Assembly: GCA_033961575.1 (NCBI GenBank) | Contig: CM066731.1 | Coordinates: 86,635,501 to 86,699,500 of the forward strand | Reading direction: 5' to 3' | Origin: Aselliscus stoliczkanus | Lineage: Eukaryota > Chordata > Mammalia > Chiroptera > Hipposideridae | Length of the DNA stretch: 64,000 nt | Shown: piece after piece, positions 34,001-45,378 of the stretch | Layout: each line of letters starts with the position of its first letter | Numbering within the stretch: position 1 is the stretch's first letter | Position numbers and translations under genes: made by a program | The notes under the pieces: model-generated | The model's database searches: none | Told to the model about the DNA's origin: nothing | The model's input: the letters and a program-made list of their open reading frames with translations, nothing else

Positions 34001-36617
34001 ATACTTATTTCTATGCCCATTTTAATGCTATGTTTGTCACTGTAAGCTAAGTAAAACTATCTAAGCTAAATTAATTGCTTAGGTAATTTAACTATTTAAA
34101 GTCATATAATTGAATTCAGTTAACTTCAATAAATACTTATAGAGCATCTATTTCAAAATTTGTATTATGCTAGGTCCAGGGCATATAAAAATTGGTAGGA
34201 CAAGAAGCTCCTAATTCAATGGAACCTCCCCAATTTACTCCTAGATTATCATCTTACATTAAATGTTATGTGTTACAATTGAAGTAGTTTACCACCTGGT
34301 GTAAACTAGAGGTTTACCACCTAGTGTAAATTAGAAGATTGAGGATTGCCCTTTGACTCCTGTGATCAGTGGGAAATTTTGCTGAAGATAAAAAAGTAAT
34401 TTCTCTATCTCCTAAAATATATACCTCTTCTATCACTTCTAGTCAATTCACACTAGAAATTGAATAATATCCACAGAGCTTTTGTTGCAGTAAAGCATTA
34501 CAATAAAGGTCAGCTGTTGTCATATTTCTAACTCTGAATAGTCTAAGCCTATTTAAGTATTCTTGATTTTAATTTGCACATCATTGTGAAAAGCAACAGT
34601 GATTAAACCTACTATACAAATATTTTTTCCTTTATATTTGACGGGACATGAACTCCATCATTTACAACTCACTACTTGATACTTCAAAGTTGCTAGATAT
34701 TCCTAAAAAAAAAATGTAGGTGAGTCTTAAATGCCTCCCACTCAGTTTTAAAAGAAATCACACTGTGACATATATGACATTTTTATCCCTAACTTACCCA
34801 TTCAGTTTTATAAAATATTTTTGAAACTGTGTATTTCACAGACACAAGGAAGAATTTCTCTATGATTAGAAAATTAAAAGAAATAAGATTATGTATTTAA
34901 AGTAATTCAGAAATGTGTTTACACAAAGAGATAGGAAGCAATAAATACACTTTCATAAATGACAATAAATTAATTTACTAGAACAATGAAAACATTAGAT
35001 GGCATTTTACGTATTTCCATAAAGTTTAAATATTTTGAGAGTTCTATTTTTTTAATATAATTAGTGTCCCAGCACTCTGGGCCAAAAGAATCATTGTTTC
35101 AGCCTTATCTTTGATCCAAAGAAGCTGTCTAGCTTGTATGCCATTTACCAATGCACTCAACAAATATTTATTAAGTGCATACTGATTCATAAGCATTATG
35201 TGACACCAAATTATTGTTATTTCTCCAACTTTAGTTTTCTTCCAAAGCAAATGAATAAACTTTTTATAACTATTCATTATAAAGTCTGGATTAAAATTAA
35301 AAAAATATTATTTTAAAATTTTTACTATCTTTTGTAATGGTAGGTAATAATACATAGTGAAGTTCTACACTATATAACATCCTTTTTGCTAGTTGAATCA
35401 ACATATAACTCAGTGTTAATATTTACAACATTGTTTTGCGATGCACATAATAATGTATCTATGATTGAGTTCACCTTAGCAGATTCAATGGGAGCACCCA
35501 TATTTCATACGTTTTAAGCAAATCTTATTTCTCTATGTAGCTTGTAACTTGAACAGTTTTCACAAATCTTTTCTTCTACCTCTTGGTTTGCTATATTGTA
35601 TTCCTGCAAGACTTTTACCTTACTGCCACAGTTTTTCCTGCTTTTCATCTTCTAGTCTTTTATCTTAATGGGTGGTGAAAAAGCCCGGAAGCAATGTAGA
35701 ACCAGGTACTTTCAGATGAAGGAAAGACAGTATTTACAACCTCTACAACTGTATTTTAGGTGCACAGTCTAAGCTTTGAATTCTTTTTTTTTTAACTGCC
35801 CACACTATATCCCTTTCTAGAAATCAATTAATCAATCAATTGTTTTTTAGTAACAATGATAAAATATAATCACATAGCACTGTATAAGTTATAAAACACT
35901 TCCATACCCATTATAATATTTGATTCTCTCTTAAAAACTCAATGAAAGGTAAAACAAGTAGTTTTATTATTATTACCACTTTTCCGGATCACAACATTGA
36001 GGTCCAGTGGCCCTGTCGTATCTTCTAATATATAAAGCTAATAAATGTTAGAATTTGGTGTGTCTTCTTATATTAAAAGAAACATTGTTTTTTTCATTTT
36101 ATCATGCTTCTTCTTTTCACATTATTTATTGAAATTAAGTACTGAAAACAAAAACAAAAAAACAACCTTGTACCAGACAGAGTGGGAGATGCTAAGTACA
36201 ACTCAGACCTAAAAGTGATAAGTGTATTTCTAATACGACCTAAAATATTAAAAATTAGTGTTAGAAACATACATACTTTAGTAGTAGAGAAGAAATATTA
36301 CTTCAAGCTGGGATAATCAGGGGAAAGACAAGTTAGAAGATAAGATATAAACTGGCTCTTTAAGACTGGATTGGATATTTTATATTAAAAGGAATGGCAA
36401 GACTATTCTGGAAATGAGCAATAAAATGAACAAGTTAATGAGGTGATAATGTGTGAATCACATGATAATGGACTCGAATTGTTTGGTAAGTGAATATTTG
36501 GTATTAGTTTGGATAGTGTTCAAAAATATAGACTGGAGTCGAACAGAGAGAGTCTACTACCTGTTAGCTTGATGAAGTAGCACAAATTACTTAAGCTTTC
36601 TGAGCTTCAGTTTATTT
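34001..36617. other. AT-rich unannotated DNA with old SINE traces
   Basis: 34125-34215 has a short MIR/L2-like core (AATAAATACTTATAGAGCATC...). 35889-36015 (ACACTTCCATACCCATTATAATATTTGATTCTC...GATCACAACATTGAGGTCC) resembles a MIR. No gene; frames in 35044-35316 are AT-driven. Confidence 0.5.
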
Positions 36618-36633
36618 AAAAACGCCGTTAGAG

Positions 36634-36749
36634 GGCCGGCTGAGTGGCGCAGTGATTAAGAGCTGGCTTGGGACGCCAGCGGCCCCAGTTCGGGTCCCAC
36701 ATATGAGGGCCAGTGACACTGCCCTCAAAAAAATAAAAAATAAAAAAAT
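36634..36749 (+). mobile_element. Short tRNA-derived SINE with TSD
   Basis: GGGCCGGCTGAGTGGCGCAG head, B box AGTTCGGGTCCCAC, ends GCCCTC then (AAAAAAT)n tail. TSD AAAAACGCCG(T/G)TAGAG at 36618-36633 and 36750-36765, one mismatch. Confidence 0.95.
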
Positions 36750-36765
36750 AAAAACGCCGGTAGAG

Positions 36766-37545
36766 CAGACAAGTCCCAGCGAGCTGACATGATTAAAATG
36801 TATAGAAACACTTAGCAGAGTGTCTGGCAAGACATACGCATTCAGTGGCAGCAGCAATTAGTGTTAGTACTATAGGTAAGATGCTGGAGTCCGGGTGATT
36901 ATCTCATGGCGCTGCCCAGAAAGTATCAGAGCATGATTGTGACCATTTTCAGCTTGCACTTCTAACAGGATGTTAACTCTCAGTACTAAAAGTCAAACAA
37001 GCTATCATACCAGAAAACACAAGGCGGAGGAGGGTGGGCTGAACCTATATACACAACTCAAAGGGGAGAGAAACAGAACTGAGCTGCAGGACAAACGACA
37101 ATAAAATGAAGCCTTTCCCAGAGCAAACTATAACTACAGACAGGTTTTAGTTGTTTCTTTGTTAATTTTGCCTTTTTAGTACATTGCTCAAAAAGTCAAT
37201 TTCAAAGTAAATGGAATGGGCAGGTCTTTCAATGAAAAATGGCAGAGTTAAGCCATTTTTTATTCTACCGTCTTCCCTTAAGCCTCACTAAACACTTGTA
37301 GAGACACAGAGTGGGGGTTACTTTCAACTTGGCAAGAAAGGATTCTGAGTGAAAACTTAAAACTGAAAAAAAAAAAAGAAAATCCTTAACACCTATTAAA
37401 ATTTGGACAAAGATGGAGGAAGATGTGTAAAGCTGCTATTTGTCTCCTCAAACTATACGCGACCACATACTTCTCTAGAAGACAGTGACATGGTCCTGGG
37501 AAGGTGATTTGGTACTACTTTGTAAAGAGAGTGTTGACTACATTT
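36766..37545. other. Unannotated DNA
   Basis: No gene or repeat family recognised; relatively balanced composition. Poly(A) of 12 nt at about 37366-37378. Confidence 0.45.
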
Positions 37546-37586
37546 AGAAGTGTGCATAAAAAAAAAAAAAAAAGAAGTGTGCATAG
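37546..37586. repeat. Poly(A) tract bounded by 13-bp direct repeats
   Basis: AGAAGTGTGCATA occurs at 37546-37558 and again at 37574-37586, separated by about 15 A residues and nothing else. This is the structure expected for an L1-machinery insertion that delivered only a poly(A) tail, with a target-site duplication. Confidence 0.9.
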
Positions 37587-39176
37587 TCTGAGGGAGGGAG
37601 GAAGAAGAACCCTGTGCAGACCCAATCTACAGGGCAGAACAGGAGAGGGGCTTCTAAAGTGATTTTGGCTTCAATCCTGTTTTCTTAGCACAGGGAGATT
37701 GGACACAAGGGAATAAGAAGGGAGGAGAAATAGTGACCATCTGATCACATCACAGGACTTCACTGGCAGCCACACTCTTACTCTAAAAGCCAAACAGTGA
37801 ACAGAGGGCTCCTCCTATGTTGGAAGACAGAACGGGGGTTTGTGAGAGGATATCTGAAATAACAACAGGAACCAAAATTTTAGGTGGTTCCAAGGTGACT
37901 GCCAACCCCCTGTCCCTACACTCTATTCACCTTCAAATAGCTATTTCAGGTGGAATCCACACACACCCATTCCCACACAGAGAGTTACTAACCAAAAACA
38001 AACAAACAAAACCTCCCAAACAAACAAAATCAAATACTAAGATCAAGGGACTGCAAACTTTAAATATGCAAAGAGCTATGTCCAGAATGTCATTTAACAA
38101 ATGGCAGCAAAGGTTATCTCTGGGTGAGTGGAATTCTTCATTGCATTTTTTATGTCTGTCTTATATTTTTAAAAATGAGATGTAAACAGTTGGCAAATGG
38201 GTAAGGAAATGAAATGTAATACCAAAAGTAAGAGTCAAGAAGATAAAACAAAGGGGAAATAACTTTGAAGCACAACATGAGGATCAGCTGAAATTAGAAA
38301 ATGATAAAACGAGGAATGACCCACACTGATTCATTTGCTGAGCGTCCTTGTGAAGTACCAGGTATGGAGCTAGCTGATGGAGACAAAGCTGAAAGGCCAG
38401 GGAACCAAAGGCTCTCAGTCTAGTTTAGGGGAGAAGCCAGGGAAAGAATTATTTCAGAAGAATGAGGTTTTGTCTTTGCTTCAATGGTAACTGGAAATGT
38501 AGCCTGCTGTGGGTGAGCCTTGTTTCTGAACATTTAAATGTAGCCTACTTTCCCAGGTCCTCCTCTGGTGATGAGACATATAAAGTGAAATGGGGCACTT
38601 ACCCAATACTACCTGTGTGCTGGCTTTTGTTCTGCTCTTGTTTTCCTCTGAAGCAGGAAGCCGCAAGGCAGAGATTAATGAAGACACAGGTACCAGCATA
38701 GAAGGGAGAAAGAAGTCCAAGAGGAAAACTGACTGATGGCTATTAATATTATTATTATTTTATGTGGCTGGCATTGGAGGAAAAAATCTTGTTCCAGAGT
38801 CTAATAGAGAAGGTGGTTAGTAAGGGGCTCCAGGGATAAGAATCTGAAACAGACTGTGGAAAATGACAGAGAGTACAACTATTGCCCTACCAATATTGGA
38901 GCTCACACATTTCCAGTTACAAATTCACATGTTGGTCTTACCATATTTTTCAACAGATGATCAGTAATGTGAAAGCCAAAATGGAAACACATGATTGGAT
39001 CAGATTATTTTGGCTGTGTATGAGAGGAAGGACCAGAAAGCAAGGACATTTCTAATAGTAAAAAGGAATGGCCATGGCTTGATGACTATGCTGATTGCCC
39101 ATAAAGTCTAGTTGTATTTAGAAACACAATGAAGGCAAAGAAAATGAACAGAGGAACTGAGAAATAAAGGAACAAA
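37587..39176. other. Unannotated DNA
   Basis: (CAAA)n-rich run at 37995-38030. Frames 37817-38185 (+) and 38462-38720 (both strands) show no recognisable domain. 38325-38420 resembles the shared MIR/L2 core. I call no gene. Confidence 0.4.
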
Positions 39177-39213
39177 AAAAAAAAAAAAAAAAAAAAGAGA
39201 GAGAGAGAGAAAG
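39173..39213. repeat. Poly(A)/(GA)n simple repeat
   Basis: About 22 A residues followed by GAGAGAGAGAGAGA. No flanking direct repeat was found. Confidence 0.95.
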
Positions 39214-39466
39214 GGAATAAGAGGCTGGAAACTTTCAGGAGGTTCTGAGAGGATAGCATATCAAAATTTAAAATGTAAAAGGTGGAGCAGGTTTGGATGA
39301 TGACAGAGTTCTAGGATGTTACTCTGGTGGGTGAATGACCAAAGAGGAGGGCAGTAATGAGTGTGGAAATATACTGTGTCCAGGAATACGGATTTTTTTT
39401 TTCTTAGTTAAATTTGGCTAAGAGTTTGCTCAACATTTCACTAAATGTTCAGTAGAAAAGGAAAAT

Positions 39467-39472
39467 ACACAG

Positions 39473-39504
<32 letters not shown>
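39467..39504. repeat. (AC)n microsatellite
   Basis: About 16 AC units; continues as CACACACATATATATACAT after the hairpin element (39576-39615), so the hairpin element sits inside the microsatellite. Confidence 0.97.
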
Positions 39505-39507
<3 letters not shown>

Positions 39508-39575
39508 GTCAGAAAAGTCATGACATATTTTTTCTGTTTTTCATTGCAAAAATGTGTCATGACTTTTCCGACAAC
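39505..39575. mobile_element. 71-bp hairpin MITE
   Basis: GTTGTCAGAAAAGTCATGACATA at the left and, reverse-complemented, GTTGTCGGAAAAGTCATGACACA at the right: 23-nt inverted ends with two mismatches around a ~25-nt centre. A short, nearly fully palindromic element of the kind generated by mariner-like families. The superfamily is not certain because the flanking (CA)n hides the target duplication. Confidence 0.75.
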
Positions 39576-39751
39576 CACACACATATATATACATACACAC
39601 ATATACATATATATATCTTTTTACTTTTTTATTCCTTCTGTGGAAGTTAGCTAGGTGGCACCATTTTTGTTTTTCTCAAACAATTTTCTAACAATATTTC
39701 AGTAATTCTGATGAAATCCAGATTGAAGAACCTTGGAGATATTGCTCTAGA

Positions 39752-39923
39752 ATGGTTCTCAAAGTTTGCTCCCCAACTAACAGTATCAGCTGCACCTGGG
39801 GACTTCTTAGACATGAATATTCTAGGCCCCACCCTAATTTCCTGACTAGAAACTCTGGAGGTGGGCGGCCAGAAATCTGTGGTTTAATCAGACTTCTATC
39901 TGATTCTGAGTTTGAGGACCACT
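39752..39923 (+). mobile_element. MER20-type hAT element with 8-bp TSD
   Basis: ATGGTTCTCAAAGTTTGCTCC, AGCTGCACCTGGGGACTTCTTAGA, GGCCCCACCCTAATTTCC, AGAAACTCTGGAGGTGGGCGGCCAGAAATCTGTGGTTTAA and the inverted end GAGTTTGAGGACCACTGC are MER20 blocks. The flanks GCTCTAGA (39744-39751 and 39924-39931) are identical 8-mers, as expected for hAT transposition. Frames 39647-39999 over it are artefacts. Confidence 0.92.
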
Positions 39924-39966
39924 GCTCTAGAAGATATTTATACTCATTCATTGAGTAAAGATTTTT

Positions 39967-40121
39967 GTTTGTTTGTTTGTTTGTTTTTAGCTGAGCCATT
40001 GTGCCACCTGTTGGCAGCTCAACAGCATCTCAGCTTGGGCTGGCCATTGAACTGCTGTTGCTCAGAGCTCAGCTCGCACTCTTGAGAGAGCTCTTAACCA
40101 ACTGAGCCACTCGGCCCGCCC
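39967..40121 (-). mobile_element. Truncated older tRNA SINE with TSD
   Basis: (TTTG)n tail, then GAGCCATTGTGCCACCTGTTGGCAGCTCAACAGC and, at the far end, the reverse complement of GGCCGAGTGGCTCAGTTGGTTAAGAG (A box). It corresponds to unit 1 of the dimeric SINE plus a tail. TSD TTGAGTAAAGATTTTT at 39951-39966 and 40122-40137 is a perfect 16-mer. Confidence 0.88.
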
Positions 40122-40137
40122 TTGAGTAAAGATTTTT

Positions 40138-41631
40138 TTGACACCCATAAAACTATTAAAGTATTTTCGCCAATCTCTGATACCCATCTTTCCCTTCAAC
40201 CATTTGCTTATAGGTACCTACAGCTATATAACTTTACTATTTTAACTTCTAGCATATTCAGCTGTGTGTTTCAGTTTGGCAGATTCAGCTTCTTTTAATC
40301 ATTATGGATCAAAACTGTTTACTATAAGATAAATGGCAGCACCAGGAGAGAGTGTGGAAAACTTAGTAAAATACATTGAAAAATACCCTCAACTTGGAAC
40401 AGAATGTGCTCATTGGCTGAGCGTATTTGTCCTGTGATTGGCTGCTACTAATGGGGTTAGAACAGGCCACACACACTGCAGTGCTCTCTTTCATGGGTAG
40501 AGAGCAGTTTGGAAAATATGTACGTGTAAGGAGGGGTATATATGTGTGTAATATGTAGATAGTGTGAGGTACGATGTTTTAGCTGTTTATACAACATTTT
40601 ATATAAATAGCATTATAATGAGCAGAGTTAGGGAGGCTGGTGTGTATATACTGTTATTTGTTTTAAGAACACTTTTTATTTATTTATTTTTTTGATGAAG
40701 ATGAGGGGGAAACTTTGAGATTTCCTGTCCTATATCTTAATGGCATTAGCCAAATATTTAGGTGACATCTGCTTCTGAGATTTTAGTTTGAAATTTGGCT
40801 GTTTGAGAAGTATTATCTTATTAGAACATTTGCTTTTAACTGTGTACTTTCTAACTATATTCCTACAAACTCATTTATTCAGATTAAAGTAATTTATCAT
40901 AATTTGGAAAAGTCTGGTTTGAAACTATCACTTTTATTTTATTTCTGAAAAAGAAAATTTTCTAAAATACTGGTATTTAAGGGGAAATATTTACACTGAT
41001 TCAGCAAATGACATCCTTTCAGTAGTCATAACAGAATGGATGTTAACACATACAGACACACACACACACACATGCAAATTGTATTATATGCAGAAGAAAT
41101 CATGGCAATCTTCTATCTAGAACATGTATCCTCCCGGTAAGCTAAGTAGAAATTAATGCTATAAATGTATTAAAACTAGTCTTTATTCTGTTCAGCCTCT
41201 TCCTTTAAGTATGATCTATCTAGATTAGCATTAAACTACTTTTAGAAATCATTAAATATTTAATCAGAATATTTTCTTATTCCAACCATTCTTCATTTAA
41301 TCCATTATTATAACTAAAGATGCAGTCAATAGTCATATAATACCATTTCTACTAACAGAAACTTAGCAAAAACTTTTTATCCTTTTTTAATCTAGTGTTT
41401 TCCCCAATTTATTACATGCATTTTACTATTGTCAATATTTTCTTAATACTTCCTTCCTTAGGTACACAGTATTCACATGTTTACTTACCTATCTTTCTCT
41501 ACTAATTGCTAGAAAACTACCTCTACACTTCTGTCTGGAAGGCATCTGAATGTATAAAATTCAAGTCATAAGGTCGATTGGATTCACTCAGCCAGAGTCT
41601 GATTCATTTTGTTTATGCATATGTGCAAATG
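40138..41631. other. AT-rich DNA, few recognisable repeats
   Basis: A (CA)n run at 41053-41072. Otherwise I recognise no repeat family and no gene. The low repeat content makes it a candidate for conserved noncoding sequence, but nothing seen here proves that. Confidence 0.4.
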
Positions 41632-41681
41632 GTGTGTGTGTGTATGTGTGTGCGTGTGCGTGTGCGTGTGTGTGTGTGTGT
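41632..41681. repeat. (TG)n/(TGCG)n alternating purine-pyrimidine tract
   Basis: GTGTGTGTGTATGTGTGTGCGTGTGCGTGTGCGTGTG... about 50 bp of strict alternation including CG steps. Prone to Z-DNA formation. Confidence 0.95.
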
Positions 41682-41795
41682 AATTGAGAGAGAGACTGAG
41701 ACAGAGAGATGGAATGAAAGAGAAAGAGTCAGGACAGGAGAAGGGAAGGGATGGGAGGGAAGTGGGGGAAGGGGAGGTAGAGTGGGGGATGGGAT
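41682..41795 (+). repeat. Polypurine tract with G-quadruplex motif
   Basis: Over 100 bp almost entirely A/G: (GA)n grading into G-runs. GGG/GGGG runs at 41743-41745, 41748-41750, 41753-41755, 41757-41759, 41764-41768, 41771-41774 and 41783-41787 satisfy a G-quadruplex pattern. The frames 41578-41937 (+) and 41613-41846 (-) derive from this low complexity. Confidence 0.9.
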
Positions 41796-42790
41796 TGCTT
41801 GCATAGATGAAGCAAACACTTCAAAAAAGCACAAAACACAAGTCACAGTAAGATTTTTTTTATTCCCTGGGCAAAGTATTGGCTCAAATTCAGTCTATTA
41901 CAATGAAATAATAAATCAGAGGGTGAATACAAGCTGAACTTTCAGAATGTTATTCATTTCAGGTGGTCTTAGCACCTTGCAAATTCCTCCAAGAGACAAG
42001 TCAAAAGGCAGCCTTTTATCTACTGCTACTTTCTGCGCCATGGACTCTCCCAGGAATAAATGTTGCACCCAACGGAACAATGGAAAAACAGAACGTTTTC
42101 TGAACAAGCCAACTTGCAACTCTGTAACCAGGAAGAATAAAAATAAACTCCTTTCTTAGAAGTGCTAATCCATTTCTCGGAGGCTGTGTTTTCTAACAGA
42201 GGGCATTTAGGCATGCTTGAAGCTTGAGCCTGGGGGAATTGCAGCCCCATGCCACTGAGGCAATCATTATTAGCACTGAAGCAGCTCTCCGGGTTCAGCA
42301 TATGGACCACAAACTGGCAGAGAGCCTGGGCTCTCTGAGGAAGGATGCCAGTACCGCGCCACCGTTTCCTTAGCTGTTGGGAGACATTTCAGCTCTTCAG
42401 CAGTTTCTCTTCCTGACCAGCTTTTCCCAAGATAAATCTGAGCTAGCACCATATGTTTTCGGAACAAAAAACAGCTTCTGAATTATTACAGCGTAGTGTG
42501 TACTCTTGCCCAGGAAACTCACGCTGCTTCGGCATTGTAGTCATAGCACAAGGAAGAAGCTGAGAGAGCAGTGAACCCGATCTCACAACCTTTGTGAAAC
42601 AGCGTTTGTCTACAAAGAGTAGGACTCCTTGAGAATTTCTAATAGAAAATGTTGTCTACACCCTTTAGTTATTTTGGAATGATGATCTTGATTGAGTGGT
42701 CAATCTCGGATAATGTTGACTCCCCAAGTATTGTTGGAATTGGGGGCGGTCAGGGTTTTTTTTACAAGCTTTTAAAAAACTTTTTTTTTT
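41796..42790. other. Repeat-poor, CpG-containing block
   Basis: 41940-42660 has balanced composition and scattered CpGs (for example TTCTGCGCCATGG, TTTCTCGGAGG, TCTCCGGGTT, AGTACCGCGCCACCG, TCACGCTGCTTCGG) in an otherwise CpG-poor window, and I recognise no repeat family. Short frames 41947-42159 (+), 42026-42310 (-) and 42270-42467 (-) lack recognised domains. It could be a regulatory element, an exon of an unknown gene or just unique DNA. Confidence 0.35.
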
Positions 42791-43335
42791 TAACCAGTGA
42801 ATGTCTATAATTATTAGGTACTGTGCTAAATGCTGAGGATGTGAAGACATTTAAGGTACATTTAAGATTTCACAGAGTTCTAATGAGGTAAAATGGACAC
42901 ATCATCAAAAACCTGCCAAGTGGTATGCAGGTGTATTTATAGGGATCCATACAGGGTTTGACAGGATCACCAAGGAAGAGCATGTAGATACTTCATAAAA
43001 GGCCACCTAAAAAACAAAAAAACAAACAAACAAGCAAAACCCTCCAAACCCACAAAAATTGAGTTGCATCTTAAAAGAGGTGTAGTGGTGTATAGAATGA
43101 ATAGTAGGAGAATGGATAGTCTATAGGGTTGAGAACACAGCATCAATATGGGCACAAAGAAAGTAGAATATAAGAGAAAATCAACAAGCAGTTGGATTTT
43201 GTTTGTTTGTTTATTTTTGCATAAATGTTCCAGAAGGAATGGGAAAATTAATTCAGAAGGCATAGACAAGGAACAGATAATAAGGAATCTTTCGTTGACT
43301 CCATTCATTCAGGCACTCATCATGGCAGATTAAAA
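42791..43335. other. Unannotated DNA
   Basis: An A-rich (CAAA) run at 43010-43040 and a GTTTGTTTGTTTATTTTT run at 43201-43218. No gene. Confidence 0.4.
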
Positions 43336-43855
43336 AGGGGCACACATTTTTTGACAGTCTTCTAATCAACAGGTCAAATCCCTTCCCCTTGATCTGGCTG
43401 GCCTTAACACTTGGTTGGCCAATGAAATATGATGAAAGTGACCTTCTGGGACTTCCCAGATTGTGAGGTGGTGTCCTAAGAATGGTTTTATAGCCTGGGC
43501 CTCTCAGAGCTCTTGCTCTTAAAATCTAGCCACCATACTGCGAGGAAGCCCAAGCAGCCCCATGCAGAGACTCACATAGAGAAAAATGGAGGTTTCTCTC
43601 CAACTGCCCTTGCTAAGCTCCCAGTCTATGGACAGCACCACCTTGCCAGTCACATGAATGACCCACCTTGGAAATCAATTCTCCAGCCCTAGTAAAACTG
43701 CCCCAGCTAATGCTTCCCAGAACAGGAATGTGCCCTCCCCTCTGAGCTCTGCCCAAGTTATAATTTTGAGTGAAGTACATTATTATTGTAGCTATAAGCC
43801 ACTGAGTTTAGGGGTTATTTGCTATGCAGCAATATAATTAATCAGAACAATCATT
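43336..43855 (+). mobile_element. MLT1-type LTR (ERVL-MaLR)
   Basis: Blocks TGGCTGGCCTTAACACTTGGTTGGCCAATGAAATATG, CTCTCAGAGCTCTTGCTCTT, ACTGCGAGGAAGCCCAAGCAG, AGGAATGTG...TCTGCCCAAGTTATAATTTTGAGTGAA and the end ATAAGCCACTGAGTTTAGGGGTTATTTGCTATGCAGCAATA with AATCAGAACA are characteristic of older MLT1 LTRs. Non-coding solo LTR. Confidence 0.82.
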
Positions 43856-43899
43856 AAGTATTTACTAAGTGCTTATCCTATTATTACAATGTAATGTTA

Positions 43900-44690
43900 T
43901 GGAGTTTAAACTTTCATCTGACAAAGATTCTTTCCTTGGCCAAACTAGCCAGGCTCCTTTGAGCCCTTTTATTGACTAGGTCTCAACCTTGGCCTGTAAA
44001 ACTACAAACTCTCAACACAAATGATTTTGTCTACTCTCCTCCTCCCACATTAAAAGAATTAAACACACACTAACAGTTTCTGACAGTTCAAGTCCTCATC
44101 CCTAGGATGACTAGCGTCCCTTAAACTGCTTGCCTGAGAAAATTCAGCCTCTCCTCCCCATGCCAAATTCACTGTTTGTTTTAGCCCCTAACACCCTTTT
44201 TTAGAGCATTTATTAAAAGGGGCTTTAAACTATGACTCCTTCTTCTGTCCTTTTGAGAGGTATATGTATCTCCTATAACTCAGGAGTGTCTTTCTCAGGG
44301 ACCTGAAAGCCATTCCTTTGAAATGTGATCATCAGGAAGGATAGGGCCTCAGTCTCCCAGTCTCTGTGGAAGGATAGAATCCTAAGTTCTATATTTGCCA
44401 GCTAGAAGATATAGCTGGCTTAATCAGCATTTATACTGACCAATCCTTTGTAATTCTTCACTTCCCTGATTCTCCTGAACCCCTGTTTGGCCCTCTTCCT
44501 ACTTCCTCATTTTCCCTTTAAAATGCCCAGCCACCTCCATACCAATCAAAATTGAGTTCAGTTCATGCTAGACCTCCTTCCCTATTGCAATAGTATAATA
44601 CTGATTAAAATCTGTTTTTGTTTTGTTTTTGTTACCAGTTTAACTAGTGAAAGGCTTTATCTTTGAGGATCCAAAGGCAAGTAGATTTCA
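43900..44690 (+). mobile_element. Possible ERV LTR
   Basis: A ~750-bp block of balanced composition with CCCTTTAAAATGCCCAGCCACC (TATA-like/R region), ATTAAA near 44604, CTTCCCTATTGCAATAGT and a T-rich U5-like end. This layout resembles an ERV1/ERVL LTR. No TSD or exact TG/CA ends identified. Confidence 0.4.
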
Positions 44691-45256
44691 GCTTTAAATC
44701 CATCTCCTACCCAACAGTAATTGTAGAGTTGGAGTCTAGGCTTAACGTAAAAATAAAGCACAAATCACTTAGTGGTGACTGTGAGAGGCAGAGAAAATAA
44801 TTGTGGTAGCATATGTACTTATGACTGGCCAAAGCTGCTGCAATAAATGCTAAGCCTCTGATTATTTTATTTATTTATTTTTTTTAAAGAACTCTTTTGG
44901 GCAGCTAGATTTAAGATGGCTATAAGACAAACAAAGTCAGGAAAACTAGTCAAGAAGCTATTAGTGTTTCCAGAGAGGAAAAAGGAAGCATGATCTGGAG
45001 CAGTATGATAGAGACGACACAAACATGATGAAAAGGATGGATTCTGGAAGTCTGGTGTGATGCATTGGTTTCTCTAGCAGGTGGCTGGGTGACTAGTTGG
45101 GACACTATGTGAAATGGAGAAGTAGCCCGCCAGCCAGCAGATGGCAGAGAAAAACATGATTCCACAGTTTGGGATAAGTTAAATCTTAGAGCCTAAGGAC
45201 ATAATATCTAACTATCAGCTAACCATCAGATTACATATTCGAGTTTGTAACGCAGG
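44691..45256. other. Unannotated DNA
   Basis: TTTATTTATTTATTTTTTTT run near 44866-44885. No gene. Confidence 0.4.
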
Positions 45257-45267
45257 AAGAGATTTTT

Positions 45268-45367
45268 TTTTTTTGATGGCAGTGTCACTGGCCCTCATAT
45301 GTGGGACCCGAACTGGGGCCATTGGCTTCCCAAACCAGTGCTTAACCACCGTGCCACTCGATCAGCC
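45268..45367 (-). mobile_element. Short tRNA-derived SINE
   Basis: Poly(T), GATGGCAGTGTCACTGGCCCTC and tRNA-like head to GGGCTGATCGAGTGGCACGGTGG on the minus strand. Direct repeat AAGAGATTTT at about 45257-45266 and 45369-45378. Confidence 0.92.
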
Positions 45368-45378
45368 CAAGAGATTTT

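Noticed and set aside
39173..39213. Second poly(A)-only insertion candidate
   Set aside because: No flanking direct repeat was found around the A-run, so it is treated as a simple repeat.
41578..41937. 119-residue frame rich in Val/Cys and Arg/Glu
   Set aside because: Translation of the (TG)n and polypurine tracts.
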